From contig NC_044986.1 of NCBI RefSeq assembly GCF_008728515.1, positions 61,865,159-61,929,158 on the forward strand: a stretch of DNA of 64,000 nt, given 5' to 3'. Source of the stretch: Papio anubis (taxonomy: Eukaryota > Chordata > Mammalia > Primates > Cercopithecidae). The notes beneath the pieces were generated by a model that was not told the origin of the DNA, did no database searches, and saw only the letters and a list, made by a program, of their open reading frames with translations. Of this stretch, positions 8,526-20,469 are shown piece after piece. The position numbers and the translations under genes are program-made. Each line of letters opens with the position of its first letter. The stretch's first letter is position 1.

Positions 8526-11500
8526 CTGAAAATGATGATAGAACTTTCTAAGATATGAAGTTTACAAAAATGCAATGAATTTTCCTCTGAGAAATAAGAA
8601 TGAGAGTCTGCAATTAATTAAACATAGATTTAAATAGCAATTCTATTTCCATACCATTTGTATTGGCAGGTATTTCATAGGTGTTTGATAAATGTTATTT
8701 TTATTCCATTAGTGCAGTGCTTTGTAAATAGTCTTCTGGAGCTCCATATTTTTATGCTGGTGCCTATGGGATCATGGTATACCTCAAAGAGGATGGTGTG
8801 GGTATAGGTTTCAGGTCTACAGTCTCCTATTCAATTAGTGCAACCCTACTTGAATATTTTTACATATTATGGTAGCATTTAAATTTAGCTAGCTAAAAAT
8901 TTTCAAAAGGGCATGGAATGTGAAAAACAGTGCTTTACAGAATTGCTTGTGAATGAAAATGTTCTAAACATTTCAGTTAAGTATCGTAGAGCACCATTGG
9001 TGGCAACGTGTCTCAGTTTTCTCAGGATAGTCCTAATTATTAATTAGCTATTTTTCCCTCTTTCACTCTCAAAAATTAACTAGTTGGTTAATAAATTATA
9101 TGGTCACCCAAATAAAAAGTTGAGAACAATGACTATGAATAAATGATGATAATAATAAATAGTTAAAATGTATATGTCACAATATACTACAGATTCCTTT
9201 GTTAAAAGTGATTCTTTGTCATCTGATGAGTCAATCAACTACATGCACTTTAAAATTACATTTAAATTTTGCAATTCTATTACAGCGTAAACAGAAATAA
9301 CCTAGAGTAATACTCTAAAGAATGAGGAGACTGTCATTGCTAAGAAGAATACATTTTGATAACACCAAATACACAGAAACCATGAGAAACAGACAATGCT
9401 AATGGAACATGATTTTAATATTTGCAAACCTTATGTTCTAAGAGATGAGACATATATTTTAAGAGTGCAGAATTCTACCAAGTTCAAAAGTCTTTAGAGT
9501 TGTAGGGAAAAGTTAATTAACTTGGAGAACTTAAAAGCAACAAAATTAATATTACAACCAAGAACTATAGCCATCAGGTACCAGTTACATATAGTTTTAC
9601 TCAAAACATAGGTTGTAAATCTAATGGGCATGTTCAGCATCATCACTTCATCTTTCTGTAATAGAGCCTGACGACTACAAATAGTGTTCACCTATATCAT
9701 CAGTGTTATAGTATATTGTTCAACTGCATCCCAGCCAATCGTCCTGTTTCTTAAGTACTTAGAAACTCAAAGAGGCAGCTCCAAAAACGTTGCTTCAGGA
9801 AAGCAACCCTTCACAGTATTTGGGCTTATATAATTGTGATTGCAGTGGTGAGCATTTGAAAACTTATGAAAATTTAGAATCACTCAAAATACAAAATGAC
9901 TCCAGGTTATTAATAATTTACATTAGGAAACGTAAGTATAAATATTTATATTTTAACTATTTTATTTAAGACAATTTGACCTTTTAAGAAGATAATTTTA
10001 AAAAGTAACTCCAATCTCAAATGTATAATTGTAAATTGAGATTTAATTTGAAGACTTCATTAATTTAAAAACAATACTGAAGTTTTTAAGATAACTTAAA
10101 ATTACTCTATTAAAAGGTCTAATGTATTATGATTTTAAGAGTTACAAAAGTGCTTGCCAAGGCTTGTCACCTAGATAATGGGGAAAGTTAAAAAGCATAT
10201 CAAGTATTGCAAAGTATCTGATGAGCAGAGAGACTAAATTCAGATGCCAGCATAGAGTGTAAGTATCTCACACTGTTATTTAACTTGTGTTGGCTAATAA
10301 AAATCAAATTTGGAAAATTCATCCTTCATGCCTAATATGTGAATGAAGAAAAACAAAAAAAATTAAATAAAATTCATCCTTTTATAAGCATAACTGTTTG
10401 TGGGAAAAACACAATTACCAAAGCAGTCCTAACAGTATCAGTGTGCATTTTCCTAAGTAGTGATATACCAATTCTGTTTCCTCATAATTTCCAGCCATAC
10501 TTTTCAGATGTATAAATGGCAGCATATGACCACATAACAAAGTTTAAGAAACTAAGTATCATCATAAATTTCACAGAACGCTAGCCTCTTATGAGCAATG
10601 GGAACTTGGGAATAAATGTAATCTTTGTGATAGAATGGTATCTCTACATTTCATTAATTGAAATAGATAATTTTCAAGACTTTTCAAACCATAAATGCAA
10701 CCCAGTATGAAAAGTCTAAAGCACGGGTATAGAGTTCTTATCTGATGGAATGTTTAATCATGAAATCAGTATTTCGAGAACAAAAATTCTAGTGAGCTGT
10801 GTGTGCCTGGGGAGAATATTTTCATGGCTCGTGATGCTACTTAATAAGTGAACATCACTGAGACACAACCTGAGAAGGAAGTTTGTGAAATAAAACATTT
10901 AGCTGTTTTTACAAGATATTGGGCAATGCAAATGATGTTGTCTAACCATTGTGATTTTTTCAATCTTGCTGATGCCTATGCAATGACTTCTCAGGGTGAT
11001 AAAACTTGTGGTGCTTTTTATCCTGAGTTCATTGATACCTGATTTCATTTTTTAAAATCACTCTGCATCAGCATTGAAAAAAGGTAAACAAAGCTTTTAC
11101 AAGACAAAATTTGAGGTGGAGAAAATAATGGCACATCATTTCCATTCCTGTCTTCTTTTATTTTATTTTGTTTTTTTAAGGAGAGCATACAGACTGGAAG
11201 AACAAGTCCTGTGTGAGTCCATATAAACATCTATAGTGCACTGGGCAAGAGTATTGACACTTTCCCATGTCTTGCACACAAGGTTTCTGTAATTCATTGT
11301 AATCACAGTTCCCCACACCCCTACTTGCTACAAAGGTCTACAGCGATAAAGCATTTTGGTTATGTCTAATGCTCTTAGATAATGATTCTCTAATTCAAGA
11401 AAACACAGGAAAGCCACCAACAAAAAGACTTTTTTTTGTCTTGAAACAGTAAAAATAACATGGTTAAAAAAATGAAAGAATAAATATGAGGAAACTCTGG

Positions 11501-11834
11501 TCAAACAAGATGTCACTTACTAAACAGAAAGATAGAAGTAAAGAATTGATGCCTATAAGTATGTGTGACTGTGTTGACCTTGAGCAAGGGAAATGTACCA
11601 CTGATTCTCTCTCATCCTTCCCTTTTGGGGCTTCTCTCTTTTCTTTTACTATCCTTACTTTCTCTGATCTATGAATCTAGGTACCTATGCTTCCCTAGTG
11701 GGTAAGATGCACACAATGTGAACAAATGTGAAGCATCTCACCAAAACCAGTTGTTCTGAGCCTCTCAACAAAATATATGTCTGTCGGCATCTCATTGAAT
11801 CTAGGCCCAGTTCACTTCTCTGAAAAGATAGCTA
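8526..11834. other. Long unassigned intergenic block
   Basis: About 3.3 kb without a confidently recognised repeat or gene. Words near 8700-8940 ('gtgcagtgctttgtaaatag', 'aacagtgctttaca') hint at a degraded hAT element, but I cannot prove it. Short frames at 9494-9691, 10848-11042, 11045-11230, 11328-11516 and 11486-11674 show no domain, signal peptide or codon bias. A mini-duplication lies at 10314-10381 (separate entry). Confidence 0.5.
10314..10381 (+). repeat. Short A-tailed insertion with 13-bp flanking duplication
   Basis: The 13-mer 'aaaattcatcctt' occurs at 10314-10326 and again at 10369-10381. The 42 bp between them end in an A-rich stretch ('gaagaaaaacaaaaaaaatt'). This is the layout of a tiny target-primed retro-insertion, although a chance repeat in AT-rich DNA is possible. 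Confidence 0.45.
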
Positions 11835-12270
11835 ATTAATCTAAGTATGATAGTTATAGATACATGCCACCTGTCAGGAAAGAACTGCCATGCTGCAGGA
11901 GTGTGATCAGCAGAGAGCCATCAATATTCAACGCCTTTATAATCAGCCTCTGCTTCAGAAAGTAGCCTTGCCAGCAGTCATGATTTTCCCTGGGCAGCCC
12001 ACACTGGATAAATAAAAGGCTGGGGCATAAAGGTACAGTCATTTCAGCTGAAAATAGGACAACTAGACAGGTAGTACTTGCTCCTGATCTCTTCCCCCAC
12101 ATTGGCTGAATGTTTGACAGACCTACATCAGAGTTGGACTTCTTCCTCTACCCAATCTTTCTTTCTTTCTTTACCTTTCACAGGTATTAATCCCTAATAA
12201 ATACTTTGCACCCAAAACTTCATCTTAGTGTATGCTGCTGGAACTTTCCAACCTGTGACATCAACTAATT
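11835..12270 (+). mobile_element. Old ERVL-class LTR (LTR16-like)
   Basis: The 3' part reads 'caggtattaatccctaataa' then 'atactttgcacccaaaactt' and ends 'tttccaacctgtgacatca'. This is the polyadenylation/R-U5 layout of a common mammalian ERVL LTR group. The upstream part ('cacctgtcaggaaagaactg') is consistent with the LTR 5' end. Subfamily not certain; no proviral interior. Confidence 0.5.
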
Positions 12271-12601
12271 TCTACTAAAGTGTTATTAGCAAATAGCAAC
12301 TTAATGTGCTACACCTCTGGGTACACTGTAGTTTAAGAAGAGACCCCTGAAAACACAATGCCTTTATCCAAAAATAGTCTTTCTAAAATGCTAGAATTCT
12401 TATAACTTGGTAGGCTAGAAATTTATACAATACTTAGAGAGCAAAAAAAAAAAAAAAAGTTTTCCTAAAGTAATTTTAATGGATCTCATTAAGAGGCTAC
12501 TTATTGTTCATTAACCTTTTATCAACACAGCTAGAAAAAAAAAATCAATTCTATTAAAAATGGATAATTTCACTTTTGATAGTATACATAATTATTTTAA
12601 A
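12271..12601. other. Unassigned; short poly(A) run
   Basis: No gene or clear repeat. A run of 16 A lies near 12443-12458. Confidence 0.45.
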
Positions 12602-12712
12602 ACTAAAAATGTTTCAGGCACTGTATTAAATTCTGTAAATTCATTTTCACAAATTTATACTTGGAGCAATCCCTTATCTAACTTTATAGGTAAGAAAATG
12701 GAGGCTCAGAAA
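12602..12712 (-). mobile_element. MIR fragment, antisense, interrupted by microsatellite
   Basis: 'ggcactgtattaaattctgt' to 'gaaaatggaggctcagaaa' fits the antisense middle of MIR (…acagatgAGGAAACTGAGGCTCAGAgagg…). The match is broken off by a GATA microsatellite immediately after the 'gctcagaaa' core. Confidence 0.65.
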
Positions 12713-12736
12713 AGATAGATAGATAGAGAGAGAGAC

Positions 12737-12783
<47 letters not shown>

Positions 12784-12797
12784 CAGATAGATAGATA
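12713..12797 (+). repeat. (GATA)n tetranucleotide microsatellite
   Basis: About 85 bp of GATA/GACA repeat, with a pure core of roughly 12 consecutive GATA units at about 12738-12780 and GAGA/GACA variants on both sides. Such loci are normally length-polymorphic in primates. Confidence 0.95.
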
Positions 12798-14344
12798 TGA
12801 AAAGCAGAAGTACAAGTCAAAATATCAAAAGCCTATGATCCTAACTTTCTGAGTAAAAGCAAAGGTGAAATTTGGGAAGGGAAAATAGTACAGGTTCTAT
12901 GATTAGTGCTCATCCTCTCGCTGGCAGACCCAGAATTTTGGAGTAGGGACTCAGCAGAAAGAAAGAAGAGGAAATGTTAGAGGCCTGAGATTATTTCAGG
13001 ACTGATTCTTTTTTGGGGGAATTGCCTTAACCAATGTCAAATGCTGCAGAAAAATTTTGTGTGAAGTTTGACTTAAAATGCTATAAATACAATATTTTAA
13101 CTTGAGTTCCTGTTTAGAAAGTAGAACTTTAAGAATATAGTAAAAATCAATATATTCCTACCAAGGGTTTAGATAGCAAGTGACTAAAAACGCAAATAAA
13201 ACTCAGCATTATCACATATTTATTGAGTCTCAACACTAGACAATACCATTTGAAGCACAAAGACACGTTATCTTGATAGCTGTTATTATTTACATGCAGT
13301 CAAGGTTTTCAGGTGTCTAATGATAAACTCCTAAAAACAACCAACACACATCAGGATGGTTACCTTGGCAACTATGACTAATCAGCCACATGTACATTTT
13401 AGGATGACAGCCGACTGTCAGTGATAACAGTTTTAGGTTGACACAGGAGGAAAAATTGGCATTCTGACCACTAATAGAGTGGGAACACACTTAAGGTAGG
13501 CAGAAATAAATGCTATAGTAGAATGTGTTCTAAAATTCTACTTACTAAAATAATCATTATGGCTCAAATAACTCAATTAGTTTCCAGAGGATGTTTAATA
13601 TTCTATCATGGACTGAGCTTTCACAAGGTTGAAGCTTTAGTTGCCTACCATGATCTTTATCATAATATTGTATGGTCACACTCAATTGAATCTAGGTACA
13701 CAGATATTTCCAATGGAGGCTTCTGGGGCACTAGAAAACTCTTGGCGAACTGTTCCATGAATGCCTTTTAAATAAATAGATATAGAAGATACTATTCGAA
13801 AGTTGAAGCTTAATTCATTGATCTCGTTTATTAGGTAGATGTGGAGAACTGAGAAAATGTATGGTCTTGCTCATTCCCCTTCAACTATATCACATTGGGC
13901 ATATCCAACACGCTTGATTTTTAAGGCTGAGTTTAAGTTGGTGGACTTCTGAGAAAGTTAATTGAAACGTCACTTTTTTTATAGACCAGACCAGTATCTT
14001 ACATGCTGACTTTGGTTCTTCTGGATAATTTAGTATGTAAATAATATGCTGGGCAGCAAACTGGGATCCTTTCCTATTGTTTCAGTATGGATAGGCAGTT
14101 GGATTACAAATACCACACTATAATTAGCATGTTTGCTCCAAAATCGTTATTTATTTAGGATGAATACATGCAGACATAATATGACTCCAAAAAGATGTAC
14201 TGTGTATTTTTTGCATTAAATTATTGGACCCTACCAGAGATAGTGATCCATTTAATGTAGCTTCTTTTGGCCTGACTTTAAAGATTGAGTCAAATACTCC
14301 ATTTCTGTCTGCTTAAAGAACACTATAATACTATTTAAGACATT
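12798..14344. other. Unassigned intergenic block
   Basis: About 1.5 kb with no recognised repeat or gene. An 82-codon frame at 13523-13771 has no family resemblance. The text around 13340-13450 ('gttaccttggcaactatga') is less AT-biased than its surroundings but unexplained. Confidence 0.5.
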
Positions 14345-14495
14345 ATTTTGTAATTTTTGTATCCTGGCTTGTCTCTTCTTTTGACTGAAAGCTCTTTGAG
14401 AACAGCAATTCTATATGTATGCATTTATATCTCCGTGTCTAGCTCAAAATAAACGTAAAAAACGTTTGCTGAATGTAAGAATAAAATAATATAAA
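14345..14495 (+). mobile_element. L2 3' end
   Basis: 'gactgaaagctctttgagaa', 'cagcaattctatatgtatg' and 'aaaacgtttgctgaatgtaa' follow the L2 tail layout (…ctgtgAGCTCCTTGAGggcaggga…aataaatgtTTGTTGAATGaatga). Ancient, non-coding. Confidence 0.75.
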
Positions 14496-15070
14496 ACACA
14501 CGTGAATTAGAATTACTCCCACTTAGTAGAGTGAACTGTTCCATGGCCTCTGATAGTCCTGATGTTCTGATATTCCTGTTGGCTTCTGACAGTCCCTCTG
14601 ATGTGTCTCAAGGTGTGCCCGACCCAGCCTCTCGGTAAGCTGGGCTAGCTTATAAGTAACTAAACTGCAAGTGAAGAGGCAGTAACTATTCCCCCTCTCT
14701 TCCTTTCTCTGTTTCTCTCCCTCCCTTTCTGTTTTGCTGGTAGACTCACACTCACTGTAAATTATACATTTTCCAATGTTGCTTTGAAACAATCTTACCT
14801 TTTGTAATTTTCTCTGCCCAGACTCCTAAGCTATAAGCCTCAGATCTAAGATACTGAATTTTCCATTCATCACAGTGGACTGGTGATTCCCTGTGTTCCT
14901 TGTCTTGATTGACTAATTCCTGAGAACTGGCTGATTGAGCCCCACCCAGACTGTCTAATCCTAGCCAGATCTGCTTAAATTCTCTTATTAACGTGATAAA
15001 CAAGAATTGTTTTCTTTTTAAATTTTGTGCATTGTCTTTATGCCAAGGAATATCTAGAAACTGGGCCAAC
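14496..15070. other. Unassigned less AT-rich block with overlapping antisense frames
   Basis: This stretch is less AT-rich than its neighbours and carries two overlapping minus-strand frames (14523-14792, 89 codons; 14752-15069, 105 codons). Neither shows a domain, signal peptide or membrane segment that I can name, and the second has no obvious splice context. A pyrimidine-rich tract 'tctctccctccctttctgtt' lies near 14714. It could be an unrecognised old LTR or a conserved non-coding element. Confidence 0.45.
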
Positions 15071-16384
15071 TACATATACTGTCTTCAAGAAAAGCTTACC
15101 AATCGCTTCTTGAGAAACAAAATGTATAGGTCCACTGCTCCATTGTGACCTTTCTTCCCATTGTTTTTTTCAGAGAGAAATATTTACTTTGCAGGCGTCA
15201 TTTAATTTTTATATTAAAAGTTCCATTGTTCTCAAGGCAAATATTCTACCCCTCGTTTGGGTGAGCAAACTATGGCTTTGAAGTTTTGTTTGAACCAGCA
15301 AAACGTAGAGCCTGGATAAAAATTCATGTTTACTTTATCCTTGAGACTCCTCAAAGACTCTCCAAATAACAACTTATCTCAGAAAAAGAACTTAACAATT
15401 TCATGAATTCCACTTGGGTCACAAGAAGACGCTATGTTATTCATGCTATTCTCAAATAAAAGGATGTTATGGTGATTTGAGAGGATTTATATGTAGTAGC
15501 AACAATATAGTAGATTATTGATAAGAATAAAAGGCTTTTGTCTATAATTTTTCAAGTGACTGTGATGTGAAAAAAATGCAAAAGGCTTTTAGAAATGTTT
15601 ATTTTTAAAAAATGGCGTATATCTTTGTCCCTGTCATTTTTATTAACACGATTTGTGTATATAAAGGGACTCTGACATGAGTAGATATCTCATAGTTGAT
15701 TTTAGTTACCTCTTGTATTGGAAGCTTATCTTTATATTTTTTTTCATTATTTCATTTCTCCCAGAAATCTAAGCAATTTCTTTTCTATGAAAAATATCTT
15801 TTAATTTGATGAGCTAGGAAGGTCTATCTTAATAGATCTCATGATAGACAGACATAATAAACATTTATTTAAATTGATGTCGTAAAGGCAAAACACATGT
15901 CATTTTAAAAAAATTACGAGATGACCTTTTAAAACAAGGCTAATGCCCTCATACCAAAATGTATTAGTGATATAGAAAACATTACTTTTCATTTGTCATG
16001 ATCTACAACCACACACATGACATTTCTATTTGAAAAGGTCAGGATGGATGATGTGATTGTTTACCAAGAGTAACACTACAATTTAAATTAGGTATTTTAC
16101 GAGTGTATTATTGAAATTTTTAATGATCACTGGGGAAAATTGATTAATACATCAGAAAATTTCCCATTCTAAAATTATCATGGCCATGTGCAATCGTCTA
16201 AACTAGAAGGTGGTAAAATGTTTGGTCTCAGAATTTTTATTCTGGGTACTATCTTGAGCTTACATAAAAATATTTCTGACCTCACTTCCACAGAACATAT
16301 ATGGCCCATGCTTTCGTTGTGCACCATAACTTTTAAAATATGACAAATTCGTCTTCTGATCAGTTGATTGTTAAAAATATTTGG
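15071..16384. other. Unassigned AT-rich intergenic sequence
   Basis: No coding region, RNA gene or confidently named repeat seen in 1.3 kb. Confidence 0.5.
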
Positions 16385-16570
16385 AGCTGAGATGGGCAAA
16401 CTTTATTCTTAAGGCACCAATTAGTTTATGTTTTAGATTTTATAGGTTACTCAACTCTGCAGTTACGGCATGAAAGCAGCTGTAGAAAATATACAAACAA
16501 ATGTGTGTAGCCATGTTCCAATAGAACTTTATTTAGCAAACAGATGGGGGCTGGATAGGATGCAGTTTGA
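16385..16570 (+). mobile_element. hAT-type DNA transposon remnant
   Basis: 'gatgggcaaactttattctt', 'ggttactcaactctgcagtt', 'catgaaagcagctgtagaaa' and 'ttccaatagaactttattta' reproduce, in order, the middle of a common mammalian medium-reiterated DNA element (GGCAAACTttttctgtaaagggcc … ACTCAACTCTGC … GAAAGCAGCCatagac … TTCCAATaaaACTTTATTTA). The family placement in hAT is from memory. It has no coding capacity. Confidence 0.7.
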
Positions 16571-17068
16571 CTCCTAAAAGAATACCAGCATTTTACAGTT
16601 TTGAAAGATAAAGTTCCTTTGAAATCTTAATGTGCAATTACCAAATTGTCTATTGTGAACAGTATTACTCATGCAGCTTTCCTTGAAGGAGAAGCAGTTC
16701 TTCATTTCTTTCATCAATTACCCCAGGCTTTTGTGGAAAATAGTATTTCTATACAATATTCTTAGATTGGTTTGTAGTTAAAATAAGTTTGGCAAATACA
16801 GTAGCCCTCCCTTATCCACAGGATATGTGTTCAGTCTTCCCAGTGGACGCCTGAAACTGTGTATAATGTCGAACCCTATATACACTGTTTTCTCACATAC
16901 CTAAAAACCTATGATAAAGTTTAATTTCTTAATTAGTCACAGTGAGAGATGAACAACAATACATAATAAAATAGAACAGTTACAAAAATATACTATAATA
17001 AAAGTTATGTGAACTTGGGCTCTCTGTCACTTGCTCTCTCTCTCTTTCAAAATATTTTATTGTACTGT

Positions 17069-17345
17069 ATTCACCTGTTTTCTTTTTAAAATTTTTAATT
17101 TATTTTTTAATTGACAAGTCAAAAATGCATGTATTTATGGTTTACAATATGATGCTTTGATACACATATACATCATGGAATGGCTAAATCAAACTATTTA
17201 AATATGCTTTAACTTACAGACGTAACTTTTGTGGCCAGAACACAAAATTTACTCTCTTAGCAATTTTCAAGTATGCAATATATTGTTATTAACCACAGTC
17301 ACCATGATATACAATAGATCTCTTTAACTTATTCCTTCTCTGTTA
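17069..17345 (-). mobile_element. L1MA/L1PB 3'UTR, antisense, inside MER2
   Basis: Begins with a T-rich run ('ttttctttttaaaattttta') and continues 'tttacaatatgatgctttga', 'aatttactctcttagcaatt', 'attaaccacagtcaccatga', which is the antisense 3'UTR of a primate-age L1. Together with the sense-oriented L1 block at 17456-17570 it gives the picture of one insertion with an inverted 5' end. Confidence 0.75.
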
Positions 17346-17455
17346 CTGAAATGTAACAAACCTGCCTGTTCTGCACATGTATCCCATTACTTACAGTACA
17401 ATTTTAAAAAATAAAAATAAAATGCAGGTTCCTCCCGTGAAAAAATAAAAAATAA
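17346..17455 (+). mobile_element. L1 3' tail, sense, within the L1/MER2 complex
   Basis: 'aacaaacctgcctgttctgc' and 'acatgtatcccattacttac' followed by an A-rich tail ('aaaaaataaaaataaaatgc', then further AAAT-rich text) is the terminal 3'UTR plus tail of an L1P/L1PA-type element. It lies between the two opposed L1 blocks and looks like a separate short insertion. Confidence 0.6.
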
Positions 17456-17570
17456 AAAAAAGACAAATACTTCACAATTTAACTTATTATGTGGAATTTT
17501 TTAAAAAAATTAAACTCACAAACAGAAAAATGATGGTTACCAGAGGCTGGGGTTTGGGGGATTGAGAGAT
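17456..17570 (+). mobile_element. L1 3'UTR upstream segment, sense (inverted part of the L1)
   Basis: 'cttattatgtggaatttttt' then 'gatggttaccagaggctggg' is the L1 region immediately upstream of the segment found antisense at 17069-17345. Opposed orientation of adjacent L1 parts is the hallmark of twin priming. The MER2 right end resumes at about 17571. Confidence 0.6.
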
Positions 17571-17641
17571 TTTCAAACTGTGATTGACTGTGGGTAACTG
17601 CAAGTGCAGAAAGTGAAACCACAGATCAGTGGGGATTACTG

Positions 17642-19463
<1,822 letters not shown>

Positions 19464-19477
19464 AAATTGAAGGAGAG

Positions 19478-19769
19478 ATATCATATATTTCATTTTTATT
19501 AAAGTCAGTCAAATATTCCAGTTAATTTTAAGTTCTTAGAATGTAGAAATTATGTCTCATATGCCTTCTGTATGACATAGTATTATGCTGGATACATGGT
19601 ATACTAATGGAATGGGTTAAACTTTCTCAGGGAACAGCTGATTGTGCTTTCCTATAGCCCCTATTCCTTGAAGATTTTTATTTAGAAAAAACAATTTCTC
19701 CAGGAATGCTTCTTTATAATAAAGAGTTTTGGGGAATTACAATAATAGATATAAGGTGGAGAAAGCACA
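19478..19769. other. Unassigned spacer between Alu and MIR
   Basis: Text near 19535-19610 ('atgtctcatatgccttctgt', 'tattatgctggatacatgg') weakly recalls an L2 tail but is too diverged to call. Confidence 0.35.
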
Positions 19770-19955
19770 CGATGTGTGCTCAGAGGACTTGAGTGTAAGT
19801 TCTGCCACTGTGGTTACTAGTAGTTTCATCATTAGCAATTTAGATCACTTTTCTAAGACTCATTTGTCTCATCTTAAATGTTATAATAATGGACGCAATT
19901 TTTCAATATCATTGTGGAGATTCAGTGAAATCATGAATGTGCACATGTGGTGGGG
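19770..19955 (+). mobile_element. MIR, sense
   Basis: Follows MIR from its tRNA-related part into the core: 'ttctgccactgtggttacta' , 'tttctaagactcatttgtct', 'aatgttataataatggacgc', 'tgtggagattcagtgaaatc' correspond to TCTGCCACTTACTAGC, CCTCAGTTTCCTCATCTG, AAATGGGGATAATAATAG and TGTGAGGATTAAATGA. Ancient SINE. An open frame of 123 codons running through it into the next LTR is chance. Confidence 0.8.
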
Positions 19956-20114
19956 ACATCTAGTGAGGCTTCATGTTCTAAATGGGCAAAATGAACACAA
20001 ATTAACAAATAAACAGACAGAAAATAAAATGTCAAAGCATATAGCAAAGAGAAAATTATCTTTAGCTAAGCGCATCCAAGACAAAGGAGGTGATATATGA
20101 ACTGGAGTTTGTTT

Positions 20115-20469
20115 TGTTCTATCAGATCGTTTCACACCTCTGTAAAGAACTACCTGAGACTGGGTATTTCTAAAGAAAAGAGGTTTAATTGACTCACAGT
20201 TCTGCAAGGCAGAGGAGGCCTCAGGAAACTTACAGTCATAGCAGAAGGCAAAGGGGAAGTAAAGCATATCTTACACAGTGGCAGTATGGGAGGGAAGTAC
20301 TACACTTTTAAACCATCAGTTCTTATGAGAGCTCACTCACTATCATGAGAACAGCATGGGGGAAACCACCTTGATGATCCAATCACCTCCCACCTCGTCC
20401 CTCCCCTGATACATGGGAATTACAATTTGAGATAAGATTTGAGTGGGACCACAGAGCCAAACCAGATCC
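20115..20469 (-). mobile_element. MST/THE1-class MaLR solo LTR, antisense
   Basis: Runs from 'tgttctatcagatcgtttca' through 'aagaggtttaattgactcac', 'gaggcctcaggaaacttaca', 'tgatccaatcacctcccacc' to 'acagagccaaaccagatcc', the antisense of an MST/THE1 LTR (about 355 bp). No internal MaLR sequence adjoins it, so it is a solo LTR. It is more diverged than the two THE1 LTRs at 57-59 kb. Confidence 0.9.

Larger units (their letters stand above)
16799..17641 (+). mobile_element. MER2 (Tigger-type) DNA transposon, interrupted
   Basis: The left terminus 'cagtagccctcccttatcca' and right terminus 'accacagatcagtggggatt'+'actg' are inverted repeats, flanked by TA at 16797-16798 and 17642-17643. The interior text 'cctatgataaagtttaattt' and 'cagtgagagatgaacaacaa' is typical of MER2. 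Excluding the L1 material at about 17069-17570, the element is about 341 bp, essentially the full length of this non-autonomous family. Confidence 0.9.

Noticed and set aside
12713..12797. Regularly spaced repeat that might be read as an array
   Set aside because: A simple (GATA)n microsatellite with no spacers. No CRISPR-like repeat/spacer structure exists anywhere in the window.
19770..19955. tRNA-like head within MIR
   Set aside because: The tRNA-related part of MIR is a SINE promoter fossil. No cloverleaf with intact A and B boxes was apparent, so no tRNA gene is called.
19729..20100. 123-codon frame, plus strand
   Set aside because: Runs through a MIR and the spacer before an MST/THE1 LTR; a chance frame built from repeat sequence.
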